Positions 1 through 5,219 of a stretch of DNA of 5,219 bases are shown piece after piece. A model generated the notes under the pieces. It saw only the letters and a list, made by a program, of their open reading frames with translations, had not been told where the DNA came from and did no database searches. Source of the stretch: Pseudomonadota bacterium (GTDB taxonomy: Bacteria; Pseudomonadota; Alphaproteobacteria; Rhizobiales; Hyphomicrobiaceae); the NCBI GenBank assembly GCA_023416575.1, contig JAEZHL010000443.1, positions 1 through 5,219 of the forward strand, written 5' to 3'. Position numbers and translations under genes: made by a program. The first letter of the stretch is position 1, and the number at the start of each line of letters is the position of its first letter.

Positions 1-1
1 G

Positions 2-529
2 ACCGTCGCCTCACGCGCCGAAGGCCAGCCGCAGCCCCTGGACTTCGCCATTTGGTCGGACAAGCCCGCATATCGACTGGGGGAACTGCTGACGCTCCAT
101 GCTTGGTCGAATACCGACTGCTACGCGACCCTCATCAGCCTCGACCAGGACGACAAGGCGACCGTGCTGTTTCCGAACGAGATGGCACCTGAGAACCTGC
201 TGCGAGCGGGTCAGGTCATGACAATTCCGGGTGCCGATGCGCCTTACCAGTTCCGCCTGTCGACCCAAGGCCAGGAGAGGATTGTTGGCGTGTGCACGGT
301 CACGCCTGGGGTGGCGGACGGTATCAGGCCGGATTATGAGCGGCAGCGGTTCACGATCCTCGGCGAGTGGCGCGCTTTCCTTGCCACATCCTGGGCCGAG
401 CCGGGGGATGCGAAGCCTGCACCCCGGCGACGGCCATTGCGGCGGGGCGGAAAGCGTCAAGAGCAGCCGGCCGTGCGGCCGAGCCCCGAGCAGCACGCAC
501 GGACCGGGATCAGGTTCGAGGTGCGCTGA
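2..529 (+). CDS. DUF4384 domain-containing protein, C-terminal part (5' end outside window)
   Basis: The frame is open from the left edge to a TGA at 527-529, giving the last 175 residues of a longer protein. The visible part matches the DUF4384 pattern: a hydrophobic strand with 'WSDKPAYRLGELLTLHAWS' (window residues about 18-36), then 'DCYATLISLDQDDKATVLFPNE' split around an LFPN motif, then an 'NLLRAGQVMTIPG' stretch and a beta-rich 'YQFRLSTQGQERIVGV' segment. The family is predicted to form a beta-sandwich. It usually sits at the C-terminus of secreted or envelope proteins, or of proteins with caspase-like or kinase domains, so the N-terminal domain cannot be guessed here. The last ~45 residues are Pro/Arg/Lys-rich, low in complexity and outside the domain. 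The gene converges with the DUF302 gene, 6 nt apart. Family assignment is fairly sure; function is unknown. Confidence 0.8.
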   Translation, partial: TVASRAEGQPQPLDFAIWSDKPAYRLGELLTLHAWSNTDCYATLISLDQDDKATVLFPNEMAPENLLRAGQVMTIPGADAPYQFRLSTQGQERIVGVCTVTPGVADGIRPDYERQRFTILGEWRAFLATSWAEPGDAKPAPRRRPLRRGGKRQEQPAVRPSPEQHARTGIRFEVR

Positions 530-535
530 CGCCGA

Positions 536-937
536 TTAAGGTCTGACCGCGCCGGCTGCCAGGGCTTCGATGCCGTTGGTCAAAGCCTCTATGGCTGGGA
601 AGACATCCGTGCCCAGTCCGTGGCGCTGCCCGATCCAATCAGGCTCGTTGTAGGCAAGCCAGGTCTTGCCAGCAGAATCCTCGTAAACCAGCGCCTTCAA
701 TGGCAGGTCGATGCCAACGGCCTGGTCGGCCTGCATCAGGGGCGTGCCCTGGCGCGCATGACCGAATATCAAAAGCTCGGTCGGCCGTAGCGCCATGCCG
801 GCCGTCGCGGCGCCGGCTGCATGGTCGATCCGTGCAAAGACGTCCAGGCCTTTCGCTTTCACCTCCGCTTCCAGCCGGTCCATCGTTTCCTTGGGGCCGA
901 GGTGACTGGGAATGGTCGTCAACCCGTTCGCTGCCAT
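536..937 (-). CDS. DUF302 domain-containing protein
   Basis: This is a complete 133-residue protein. It has the DUF302 hallmarks: an N-terminal 'S-HLGPKETMDRLEAEVKAKG' strand-helix, 'VFARIDHAAGAATAGM' (residues 33-48), the family core 'LRPTELLIFGHARQGTPLM' (50-68), and 'GIDLPLKALVYEDSAGKTWLAY' (75-96), followed by a Trp/His region 'DWIGQRHGL'. There is no signal peptide or membrane segment, so it is probably cytosolic. The ATG at 937 is fixed by an AAGGAGA Shine-Dalgarno (945-951 on this strand) with 7-nt spacing. It is the last of three same-strand genes after the transporter and the flavin oxidoreductase, 100 nt behind the latter, and may be co-transcribed with them. The biochemical role of DUF302 is not known to me; a link to sulfur or redox handling is suggested only by context. 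Confidence 0.88.
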   Translation of the reverse strand: MAANGLTTIPSHLGPKETMDRLEAEVKAKGLDVFARIDHAAGAATAGMALRPTELLIFGHARQGTPLMQADQAVGIDLPLKALVYEDSAGKTWLAYNEPDWIGQRHGLGTDVFPAIEALTNGIEALAAGAVRP

Positions 938-991
938 GGGCTCTTCTCCTTGCGATGATGGCAGAACGCATCAGGGGGCGTTCACCTGCAC

Positions 992-1015
992 GATCGGATT
1001 GCGGGATGTCCGATC
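992..1015. repeat. Perfect 7-bp inverted repeat between flavin oxidoreductase and DUF302 genes
   Basis: GATCGGA (992-998) and TCCGATC (1009-1015) are exact reverse complements around a 10-nt loop. The repeat lies 22 nt past the flavin oxidoreductase stop and 54 nt upstream of the DUF302 start. No T-run follows on the minus strand, so it is not a standard intrinsic terminator. It could be an mRNA-stabilising or processing hairpin, or an operator for a separate DUF302 promoter. Confidence 0.4.
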
Positions 1016-1037
1016 CATCGACGCCGGACCTCAGTGC

Positions 1038-2141
1038 TCAGTGCCCGATGTCGAACAGGTCGGGATATTGCCGGGGCTGCGACCTGAGATACTGATTGGG
1101 CGCCTGCAAACGGGCACCGAGGTGGGCAGCGGCATGCCAGGGCCAGCGCGGATCGTAGAGAACCGTGCGTGCGATCGCGATGAGATCGGCATCGCCCGTC
1201 CCCACGATGGCTTCGGCCTGCTCGAAGTCGGTGATGAGACCCACGGCGACGACCGGCAGGTGCGTCCGGGCCTTCACGGCACGCGCGAGCGGCACCTGAT
1301 AGCTCGGGCCGACAGGGATGCGCTGGGCTGGATCGAGACCGCCGCTCGAGACGTGGATGGCCGAGCAGCCGCGCTCCTCGAGCGCCTGGGCAAAGGCGAT
1401 GGACTGATCGATGTCCCAGCCTCCTTTCACCCAGTCGGTTCCCGATATGCGGACCGAGACGGCGCGGTCGCCAGGGAGCACGGCCCGTACGGCATCGAAG
1501 ACTTCCAAAGGAAATCGCATGCGGTTCTCGAGTGTCCCGCCGTACGCGTCGGTGCGCCGGTTCGAGAGGGGCGACAGGAACTCGTGCAGAAGATACCCGT
1601 GCGCGCAGTGAATCTGGATCGCGTCGATGTCGAGCCGGACAGCGCGCCGCGCCGCCTCGGCGAATGCCTCACGCACACGCGCGATTCCCGCGTGGTCGAG
1701 TGCGGCAGGCGCATGTTCGCCCTTCTCATAGGGGATCGCGGATGGGGCGACAGCCTGCCAGCCGTTCGGGTCAGAGGGAAGGATCTGAGTGCCGCCCTTC
1801 CACGGCACCTCGTGCGATGCCTTCCGGCCGGCATGCGCCAGTTGCAGCGCGATGGGCATGTCGGACCAGTGCCGGATACTCGCCAGCGTTCGCGCCATCG
1901 CGTCTTCGGTCGCATCGTTCCAGAGGCCGACGTCGGCATAGGTGATGCGTCCCTCAGGCACGACGGCGGTCGCCTCGATGGTCAGCAGGGCCGCGCTCGA
2001 CAGGGCGAGGTGGCCGAGGTGGATGAGGTGCCAGTCGGTCATGCACCCGTCGACAGCCGAGTACTGGCACATCGGCGCGATGACGATGCGATTGGCGAGC
2101 TCGAGACCGCCGACCTGAAACGGTGTGAACAGAACACTGAT
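1038..2141 (-). CDS. NADH:flavin oxidoreductase, Old Yellow Enzyme family (XenA/YqjM class), apparent ATC start
   Basis: This FMN-dependent TIM-barrel ene-reductase would use NAD(P)H to reduce activated C=C bonds or other electrophiles in the cytosol. Counted from the ATC codon at 2141 it has 367 residues, close to XenA. Visible features are 'LFTPFQVGGLELANRI' (4-19), 'APMCQYS' with the redox-tuning Cys25 and Tyr27 of the YqjM/XenA class, 'VDGCMTDWH', 'EATAVVPEGRIT', 'QLAHAGRKAS' (about 100-109), the substrate-anion pair His178/His181 plus Tyr183 in 'IHCAHGYL', 'SPLSNRRTDAYGGTLENRMRF', and phosphate-binding 'DLIAIARTVLYDP'. No ATG, GTG or TTG occurs in frame between 2141 and 2279. The first ATG (2072) encodes Met24 of 'PMCQY', would delete the first barrel strand, and has no Shine-Dalgarno. 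The gene lies 133 nt behind the transporter gene on the same strand. Physiological substrate is unknown. Family is certain; the start is the open question. Confidence 0.93.
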   Translation of the reverse strand: MSVLFTPFQVGGLELANRIVIAPMCQYSAVDGCMTDWHLIHLGHLALSSAALLTIEATAVVPEGRITYADVGLWNDATEDAMARTLASIRHWSDMPIALQLAHAGRKASHEVPWKGGTQILPSDPNGWQAVAPSAIPYEKGEHAPAALDHAGIARVREAFAEAARRAVRLDIDAIQIHCAHGYLLHEFLSPLSNRRTDAYGGTLENRMRFPLEVFDAVRAVLPGDRAVSVRISGTDWVKGGWDIDQSIAFAQALEERGCSAIHVSSGGLDPAQRIPVGPSYQVPLARAVKARTHLPVVAVGLITDFEQAEAIVGTGDADLIAIARTVLYDPRWPWHAAAHLGARLQAPNQYLRSQPRQYPDLFDIGH

Positions 2142-2148
2142 GCCCGGT

Positions 2149-2155
2149 TCTCCTC
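2149..2155 (-). promoter_or_regulatory. Shine-Dalgarno for the flavin oxidoreductase gene
   Basis: GAGGAGA on the minus strand is followed by 7 nt and then ATC AGT GTT CTG TTC, encoding the conserved N-terminus (x)SVLFTPF. The spacing equals that of the DUF302 gene. It supports initiation at the ATC codon (2141-2139) rather than at the in-frame ATG 69 nt downstream. Confidence 0.7.
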
Positions 2156-2274
2156 GCCAAGGGCTTGATCGACGCGGCCCGCGCTGGGGTTCCGGTCGGA
2201 CTGCGAACGCCGGGTCGACTGCTTCGTTCCTGGCTGCGTCCGTTGGTTCCGAGCCCGCGGCCCCTGGGACGAAA

Positions 2275-3378
2275 TCAGGCCTCGGCCATCAGAATCCGCT
2301 CGAAGGCCCTCATACCGGCGAAGCCGCCGACGACGATCGACGCGAACGAGATCAAGGATCCGATCGCGAGCGTCGAGATGCCGGTGATCCCCTGGCCCAC
2401 CGTGCAGCCGAGCGCCAGCACACCGCCGATGCCCATCAGCGCCGCGCCCGAGAGCACGCGCACGGTATCGCCCTTGTCTGAGAAGGTCGTGACCTTGAAG
2501 CGTCCCATGGCGACGGCGGTGGCGAAGGAGCCAAGGATCGTTCCGAATACGGTCGCGACGCCGAAGCCGGGCAGGCCGAGTGCGGTGGTGCGTTGCAACC
2601 ATTCGAGCGTGTCGCCGGCCGGGCGCACGAAGGTGAGGGAGATCGGCGCGACGGGCCGATCCGCGAGCTCGTCGAATGCAAGCCCCGTGAGCGCCCATCC
2701 CGCGACGACGCACAAGCCGACCCCAACACCGGAAGCAACGTGCACGGCCGATCCGCGGAAGTCGCCATCCTTGAAGCAGTAGACCAGAGCCGCAATGACG
2801 AGTGCCGCGCTGACGATGAGCTGAGCGGCCGCGCGATCGAGCCCCAGGCCTGCACTCATGAGGTCGCCGAGACCCTGGCTCGGCGCGTTCACTCCGGCGA
2901 GGCTGACGGCCGTCGATTGCTCGAGCCAGGCGCGGACGGGACCGAGCAGGCCGCCGATGGCAATGTAGGCGAATATCCCGAGCACGATGAGCGCCATCAG
3001 CGCGCGCAGGTCGCCAGCACCGACGCGCGCGAGATTGCGGCTGGCGCAGCCGCCCGCGAACACCATGCCGTAGCCGAACATCAGCCCGCCGAGCACATTG
3101 CCGGCCCAGTTGACGTTGGGTGCCAGGTACATCGACCGGGAAAGCTCGACGACGCCAGCGAGCTCGAGGAGCTGAGCGCCAATGATCGCGACGGCGGCCG
3201 CCAGCATCCAGGCGCGGAACCGGCGATAGTCTCCGAACGAAACGATATCGGAAATCGACCCCATGGTGCAGAAATTGGTCTTGAAGACCAAGGCTCCGAA
3301 CAGGAAGCCGATCGCAAAACCGCCGAGCGTCAAGGCCATCGGGCCGTTGCCAGCCACGAACTCGCGAAGCGCCATCAT
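2275..3378 (-). CDS. YeeE/YedE family integral membrane transporter (TsuA-like, thiosulfate/sulfur-compound uptake)
   Basis: This is a 367-residue inner-membrane protein with about nine hydrophobic segments (roughly 15-33, 56-78, 92-110, 124-146, 184-202, 211-235, 268-290, 306-325, 333-357). It carries the three family cysteine motifs: 'TNFCTMG' (Cys37), 'FAGGCASRN' (Cys111) and 'LALGCTVGQGITG' (Cys325). In characterised thiosulfate transporter TsuA such conserved cysteines line the path and relay the ion. PF04143 (formerly DUF395) members also occur in BigR-controlled sulfide-detoxification operons. The start at 3378 (ATG-ATG, Met-Met) is chosen because AAGGGAGA lies 10 nt upstream and the length then fits the family. 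An upstream ATG at 3585 would add 69 non-conserved residues overlapping the divergent gene. No YeeD/TusA-type sulfur carrier lies next to it in this window. The gene heads a three-gene minus-strand group. Exact substrate (thiosulfate, sulfide or persulfide) is inferred, not shown. Confidence 0.93.
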   Translation of the reverse strand: MMALREFVAGNGPMALTLGGFAIGFLFGALVFKTNFCTMGSISDIVSFGDYRRFRAWMLAAAVAIIGAQLLELAGVVELSRSMYLAPNVNWAGNVLGGLMFGYGMVFAGGCASRNLARVGAGDLRALMALIVLGIFAYIAIGGLLGPVRAWLEQSTAVSLAGVNAPSQGLGDLMSAGLGLDRAAAQLIVSAALVIAALVYCFKDGDFRGSAVHVASGVGVGLCVVAGWALTGLAFDELADRPVAPISLTFVRPAGDTLEWLQRTTALGLPGFGVATVFGTILGSFATAVAMGRFKVTTFSDKGDTVRVLSGAALMGIGGVLALGCTVGQGITGISTLAIGSLISFASIVVGGFAGMRAFERILMAEA

Positions 3379-3424
3379 TGCTGCCTGCTCTCCCTTACCC
3401 GGCCCGCGTGCAATCCGGCCGCAC

Positions 3425-3440
3425 ATTCGCAGATTTGAAT
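3425..3440. promoter_or_regulatory. Putative SqrR/BigR-type operator (ATTC-N8-GAAT)
   Basis: ATTC (3425-3428), eight bases, then GAAT (3437-3440) form an inverted repeat in an AT-rich patch inside GC-rich DNA, 47 nt upstream of the transporter start. ATTC-N8-GAAT is, from memory, the site bound by the persulfide-sensing ArsR-family repressor SqrR of Rhodobacter, related to BigR. BigR operons often contain YeeE/YedE genes, which agrees with the neighbour. A weak minus-strand promoter (TTGCCC at 3452-3447, poor -10 about 17 nt on) would place the site over the spacer and -10. The regulator itself is not in the window. The element could also control the divergent DUF1489 gene. Confidence 0.5.
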
Positions 3441-3446
3441 ATCCTG

Positions 3447-3514
3447 GGGCAAGCACGAGCTTATGCCCAACGGGATGTCCGGCATCGGGCAACTTGGCAC
3501 TTGCCTTGGGCAAG
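3447..3514. repeat. Cluster of GGGCAA repeats and short hairpins in the divergent control region
   Basis: GGGCAA occurs at 3447, 3487 and 3508 (two of them as GGGCAAG), at offsets of 40 and 21 nt, close to whole helical turns. Local inverted repeats are: GGGCAAGC (3447-3454) with GCTTATGCCC (3459-3468, two-base bulge, ACGA loop); GGCAA (3488-3492) with TTGCC (3501-3505); and CTTGCC (3500-3505) with GGCAAG (3509-3514) around TTG. The last two share an arm and are mutually exclusive. They lie between the transporter and DUF1489 starts, so they may be binding sites for a second regulator or leader-RNA structure. Confidence 0.4.
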
Positions 3515-3578
3515 CTGCTGCTGCACCTGAGAGCCCGTGCCGCCATCGCGCGGCGCACAGTACGAGGTAATCCGCGCC

Positions 3579-4019
3579 ATGACACTGCACATGATCAAGC
3601 TGTGCGTCGGTGCCGAGAGCATCGAGGACCTGGCTGAGTGGCAGAAGGGCCGGCTCGCCGCGCAGCGGGCCGCCGGCGAGACGCCGCGGCTGTTCCACGG
3701 CACGCGCATGGTCCCCCGGCGTCAGGCGGAGCTGCTCGACGGCGGCTCGCTCTACTGGGTGATCAAGGGTGTCGTGCAGGTCCGCCAGCGGATCACGGGT
3801 TTCGGCGAGGGGCAGAAGCCGGATGGAACGCCGTGCTGCCTCGTCTATCTCGATCAGCCGCTGATCCCGACGCAGCCGGTGCCGCGCCGGGCGTTCCAGG
3901 GCTGGAGGTATCTCGAGCCGGCCGATGCGCCACCGGATCTCGACGCCCGCGCCTCGCGCGCGCTGGCAGAGCTTCCGGCCGACATGCGCAAGGAGCTGGC
4001 TGAGCTGGGCCTCATCTGA
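3579..4019 (+). CDS. DUF1489 family protein
   Basis: This is a complete 146-residue protein, the usual size of the family. It opens with the typical 'MTLHMIKLCVGAESIEDLAEWQ' pattern (residues 1-22, Cys9) and continues with 'TRMVPRRQAELLDGGSLYWVIKG' split over residues ~44-66, 'VQVRQRITGF', and 'CLVYLDQPLIPTQPVPRRAFQGWRYL' further on. It ends in an acidic/basic helical tail, 'LPADMRKELAELGLI'. There is no signal peptide or membrane segment, so it is probably cytosolic. The ATG at 3579 is chosen because GAGGTAA (3564-3570) lies 8 nt upstream and the conserved MTLH begins there; an ATG at 3537 would add 14 non-conserved residues. It is divergent from the transporter gene and 127 nt ahead of the aminotransferase. 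Function is unknown; the family appears widespread and single-copy in Alphaproteobacteria, which suggests a housekeeping role. Confidence 0.9.
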   Translation: MTLHMIKLCVGAESIEDLAEWQKGRLAAQRAAGETPRLFHGTRMVPRRQAELLDGGSLYWVIKGVVQVRQRITGFGEGQKPDGTPCCLVYLDQPLIPTQPVPRRAFQGWRYLEPADAPPDLDARASRALAELPADMRKELAELGLI

Positions 4020-4023
4020 TCCC

Positions 4024-4058
4024 CGGCTTTCCCGTGCTGCCCAGGCGCCGGGAAGCCG
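4024..4058 (+). repeat. Imperfect hairpin just after the DUF1489 stop codon
   Basis: CGGCTTTCCCG (4024-4034) pairs with CGGGAAGCCG (4049-4058) with one bulged T and a 14-nt loop, starting 5 nt after the TGA. No U-run follows (the next bases are CCCACCTT), so at best it is a weak or Rho-assisted terminator, or a 3'-end-protecting stem, separating DUF1489 from the aminotransferase gene. Confidence 0.4.
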
Positions 4059-4065
4059 CCCACCT

Positions 4066-4078
4066 TGAACGTTGTTCA
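4066..4078. promoter_or_regulatory. Short palindrome TGAAC-GTT-GTTCA upstream of the aminotransferase gene
   Basis: Five-base arms are perfectly complementary around a 3-nt centre, 68 nt upstream of the GTG start. It has the size and symmetry of a dimeric repressor site. It does not fit the alphaproteobacterial LexA box (GTTC-N7-GTTC, direct) because the arms are inverted with 3 nt between. No convincing -35/-10 pair is visible beside it. Confidence 0.25.
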
Positions 4079-4133
4079 CACCAACCGACGGCAACGGTGC
4101 CCACCGCAGCCGATCAGACTACCAGGAAACGAG

Positions 4134-4140
4134 AAGGAGA
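4134..4140 (+). promoter_or_regulatory. Shine-Dalgarno fixing the GTG start of the aminotransferase
   Basis: AAGGAGA is followed by a 6-nt spacer and GTG at 4147. The next in-frame ATG (4318) lies inside the conserved fold, after the 'GANESVFGPSP' motif, so GTG is the start. Confidence 0.8.
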
Positions 4141-4146
4141 ACTCCC

Positions 4147-5219
4147 GTGCAACAGCAACCGCCGGGTCCGCGCTACACCACTCTCGTCGAGGGCCTGCCG
4201 GCGACGGTGCCGTTCGTCGGTCCGGAGGCTCAGGAGCGGGCGCGGGGTCGCTCGTTCCGGGCACGCATCGGCGCCAACGAGAGCGTGTTCGGGCCATCGC
4301 CACAGGCTGTCGCCGCCATGCAGAAAGCCGCGGCGGAGAGCTGGATGTATGCCGACCCGGAAAATCACGATCTCAAGGCTGCGCTGGCGCGCCATCATGG
4401 TGTCGGCTCCGAGAACATCGTCGTCGGCGAGGGCATCGATGCGCTGCTCGGCTACGCCGTTCGCCTCCTGATCGAGCCGGGGCATACGGTCGTCACCTCG
4501 CTCGGTGCCTACCCGACCTTCAACTTCCACGTCGCCGGTTTCGGCGGCAATCTCATCCGCGTGCCCTACGTGGGAGATCGCGAGGACCCGGAGGCGCTGC
4601 TCGATGCCGCCCGTCGCGAGGATGCGCGGCTCGTCTATTTCGCGAACCCGGACAACCCGATGGGGTCCTGGTGGGACGCATCGGACGTGCAACAGCTGAT
4701 CGATCGCCTGCCTCCGGGGGCGGTGCTGCTGCTCGATGAAGCCTACTCCGATACGGCGCCCGACAGTGCCATTCCGCCGATCGACGTCACGAATGGGCGG
4801 GTGCTGCGCCTGCGCACCTTCTCCAAGGCCTATGGGCTCGCGGGTCTGCGGGTGGGCTACGCCATCGGCGAGGCGGGGCTGATCCGCTCCTTCGACAAGA
4901 TCCGCAATCACTTCGGCGTCAATCGCATGGCTCAGGCCGCGGCGCTGGCGGCGGTGAGCGACCAGCCGTATCTCGCCCGCGTGGTGAGCGAGATCGCAGG
5001 CGCGCGCAATCGTATCGCCGAGATCTGCCGGGCCAACGGGCTGGAGCCGCTGCCGTCGGCGACAAACTTCGTCACGGTCGACTGCGGCGGAGACGGAGCG
5101 TTCTCGAAGCGCGTGCTCGAGGGCCTGATCGCGCGCGACGTGTTCGTGCGGATGCCCGGTGTTGCGCCGCTCGACCGGTGCATCCGGATCAGCGCGGGGA
5201 CCACGGCCGATCTGGCGGT
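4147..5219 (+). CDS. HisC-like PLP-dependent aminotransferase, fold type I (3' end outside window)
   Basis: The frame is open from GTG 4147 to the right edge: 357 residues seen, probably only some 10-20 missing. It is a cytosolic class I/II aminotransferase of the histidinol-phosphate aminotransferase-like group (COG0079 type). Landmarks in order: 'RIGANESVFGPSP' (40-52, substrate-binding loop), 'MYADPENHDLKAAL', 'VVGEGIDALLGY' (phosphate-binding region), 'FANPDNPMG' with Asn170, 'LLLDEAYSD' with cofactor-contacting Asp197 and Tyr200, 'TFSKAYGLAGLRVGY' with the Schiff-base Lys227 and Arg235, and 'CIRISAGT' with the carboxylate-binding Arg347. All catalytic residues are present. Family knowledge allows histidinol-phosphate, aromatic or other amino acids as substrate. 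The 'NPDNPMGSWW' loop differs from the 'PNNPTG' of typical HisC and no his genes are adjacent, so I do not assign hisC. It is 127 nt downstream of DUF1489 on the same strand. Confidence 0.92.
   Translation, partial: MQQQPPGPRYTTLVEGLPATVPFVGPEAQERARGRSFRARIGANESVFGPSPQAVAAMQKAAAESWMYADPENHDLKAALARHHGVGSENIVVGEGIDALLGYAVRLLIEPGHTVVTSLGAYPTFNFHVAGFGGNLIRVPYVGDREDPEALLDAARREDARLVYFANPDNPMGSWWDASDVQQLIDRLPPGAVLLLDEAYSDTAPDSAIPPIDVTNGRVLRLRTFSKAYGLAGLRVGYAIGEAGLIRSFDKIRNHFGVNRMAQAAALAAVSDQPYLARVVSEIAGARNRIAEICRANGLEPLPSATNFVTVDCGGDGAFSKRVLEGLIARDVFVRMPGVAPLDRCIRISAGTTADLA

Noticed and set aside
530..535. Bidirectional terminator between the convergent DUF4384 and DUF302 genes
   Set aside because: Only 6 nt separate the stops and I see no stem followed by a T-run on either side.
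1038..2072. Flavin oxidoreductase starting at the ATG at 2072
   Set aside because: It would remove the first barrel strand, leave the catalytic cysteine at residue 2, and has no Shine-Dalgarno.
912..2168. 418-codon plus-strand open frame opposite the flavin oxidoreductase
   Set aside because: It is antisense to a clear Old Yellow Enzyme gene, has no recognisable domain and an Arg/Asp/Gly-rich composition typical of GC-rich shadow frames.
2593..3438. 281-codon plus-strand open frame opposite the transporter
   Set aside because: Antisense to the YeeE/YedE gene; highly charged Ala/Arg/Glu-rich translation with no family features.
3379..3585. N-terminal extension of the transporter from an ATG at 3585
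   Set aside because: The extra 69 residues are Arg/Pro-rich, unlike the family, would overlap the divergent DUF1489 start and cover the operator; a Shine-Dalgarno supports 3378.
4066..4078. LexA/SOS box
   Set aside because: The alphaproteobacterial box is a direct GTTC-N7-GTTC; here the GAAC/GTTC arms are inverted with a 3-nt centre.
4114..4911. 265-codon minus-strand open frame opposite the aminotransferase
   Set aside because: The plus-strand frame carries every class I/II aminotransferase motif in order; this is its mirror shadow.

Overview
The window is GC-rich and densely coding. It probably comes from an alphaproteobacterial chromosome: the gene at 3579-4019 belongs to DUF1489, a family I know mainly from Alphaproteobacteria, and the regulatory site found here resembles the alphaproteobacterial SqrR/BigR operator. 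No tRNA, rRNA, CRISPR array, insertion sequence or other mobile-element signature is visible. Long open frames opposite several genes are ordinary by-products of high GC.

Layout: (1) 2-529, plus strand: the 3' end of a DUF4384 protein whose beginning lies outside the window. (2) 3378 down to 536, minus strand: three co-directional genes in the order YeeE/YedE membrane transporter (TsuA-like sulfur-compound importer), Old Yellow Enzyme-type flavin oxidoreductase (XenA/YqjM class), and a small DUF302 protein. The gaps are 133 and 100 nt. The DUF302 gene converges with the DUF4384 gene, with only 6 nt between the stop codons. (3) 3379-3578: a 200-nt divergent control region. It holds an ATTC-N8-GAAT element matching the motif I recall for persulfide-sensing SqrR/BigR repressors, plus a cluster of GGGCAA repeats and short hairpins. 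(4) 3579-4019, plus strand: the DUF1489 protein. (5) 4147 to the right edge, plus strand: a HisC-like PLP-dependent aminotransferase with a GTG start, cut by the window edge about when its C-terminal substrate-binding Arg motif has been read.

The two most notable points are as follows. First, the operator-like site upstream of the transporter suggests that the transporter, and perhaps the flavoenzyme and DUF302 genes behind it, are induced by sulfide/persulfide stress. Second, the Old Yellow Enzyme gene has no ATG, GTG or TTG at its expected start. An ATC sits exactly where Met1 should be, 7 nt after a good Shine-Dalgarno sequence, and with it the active-site numbering coincides with XenA as I remember it. 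This is either a rare AUC start, a start-codon mutation, or a sequence error.
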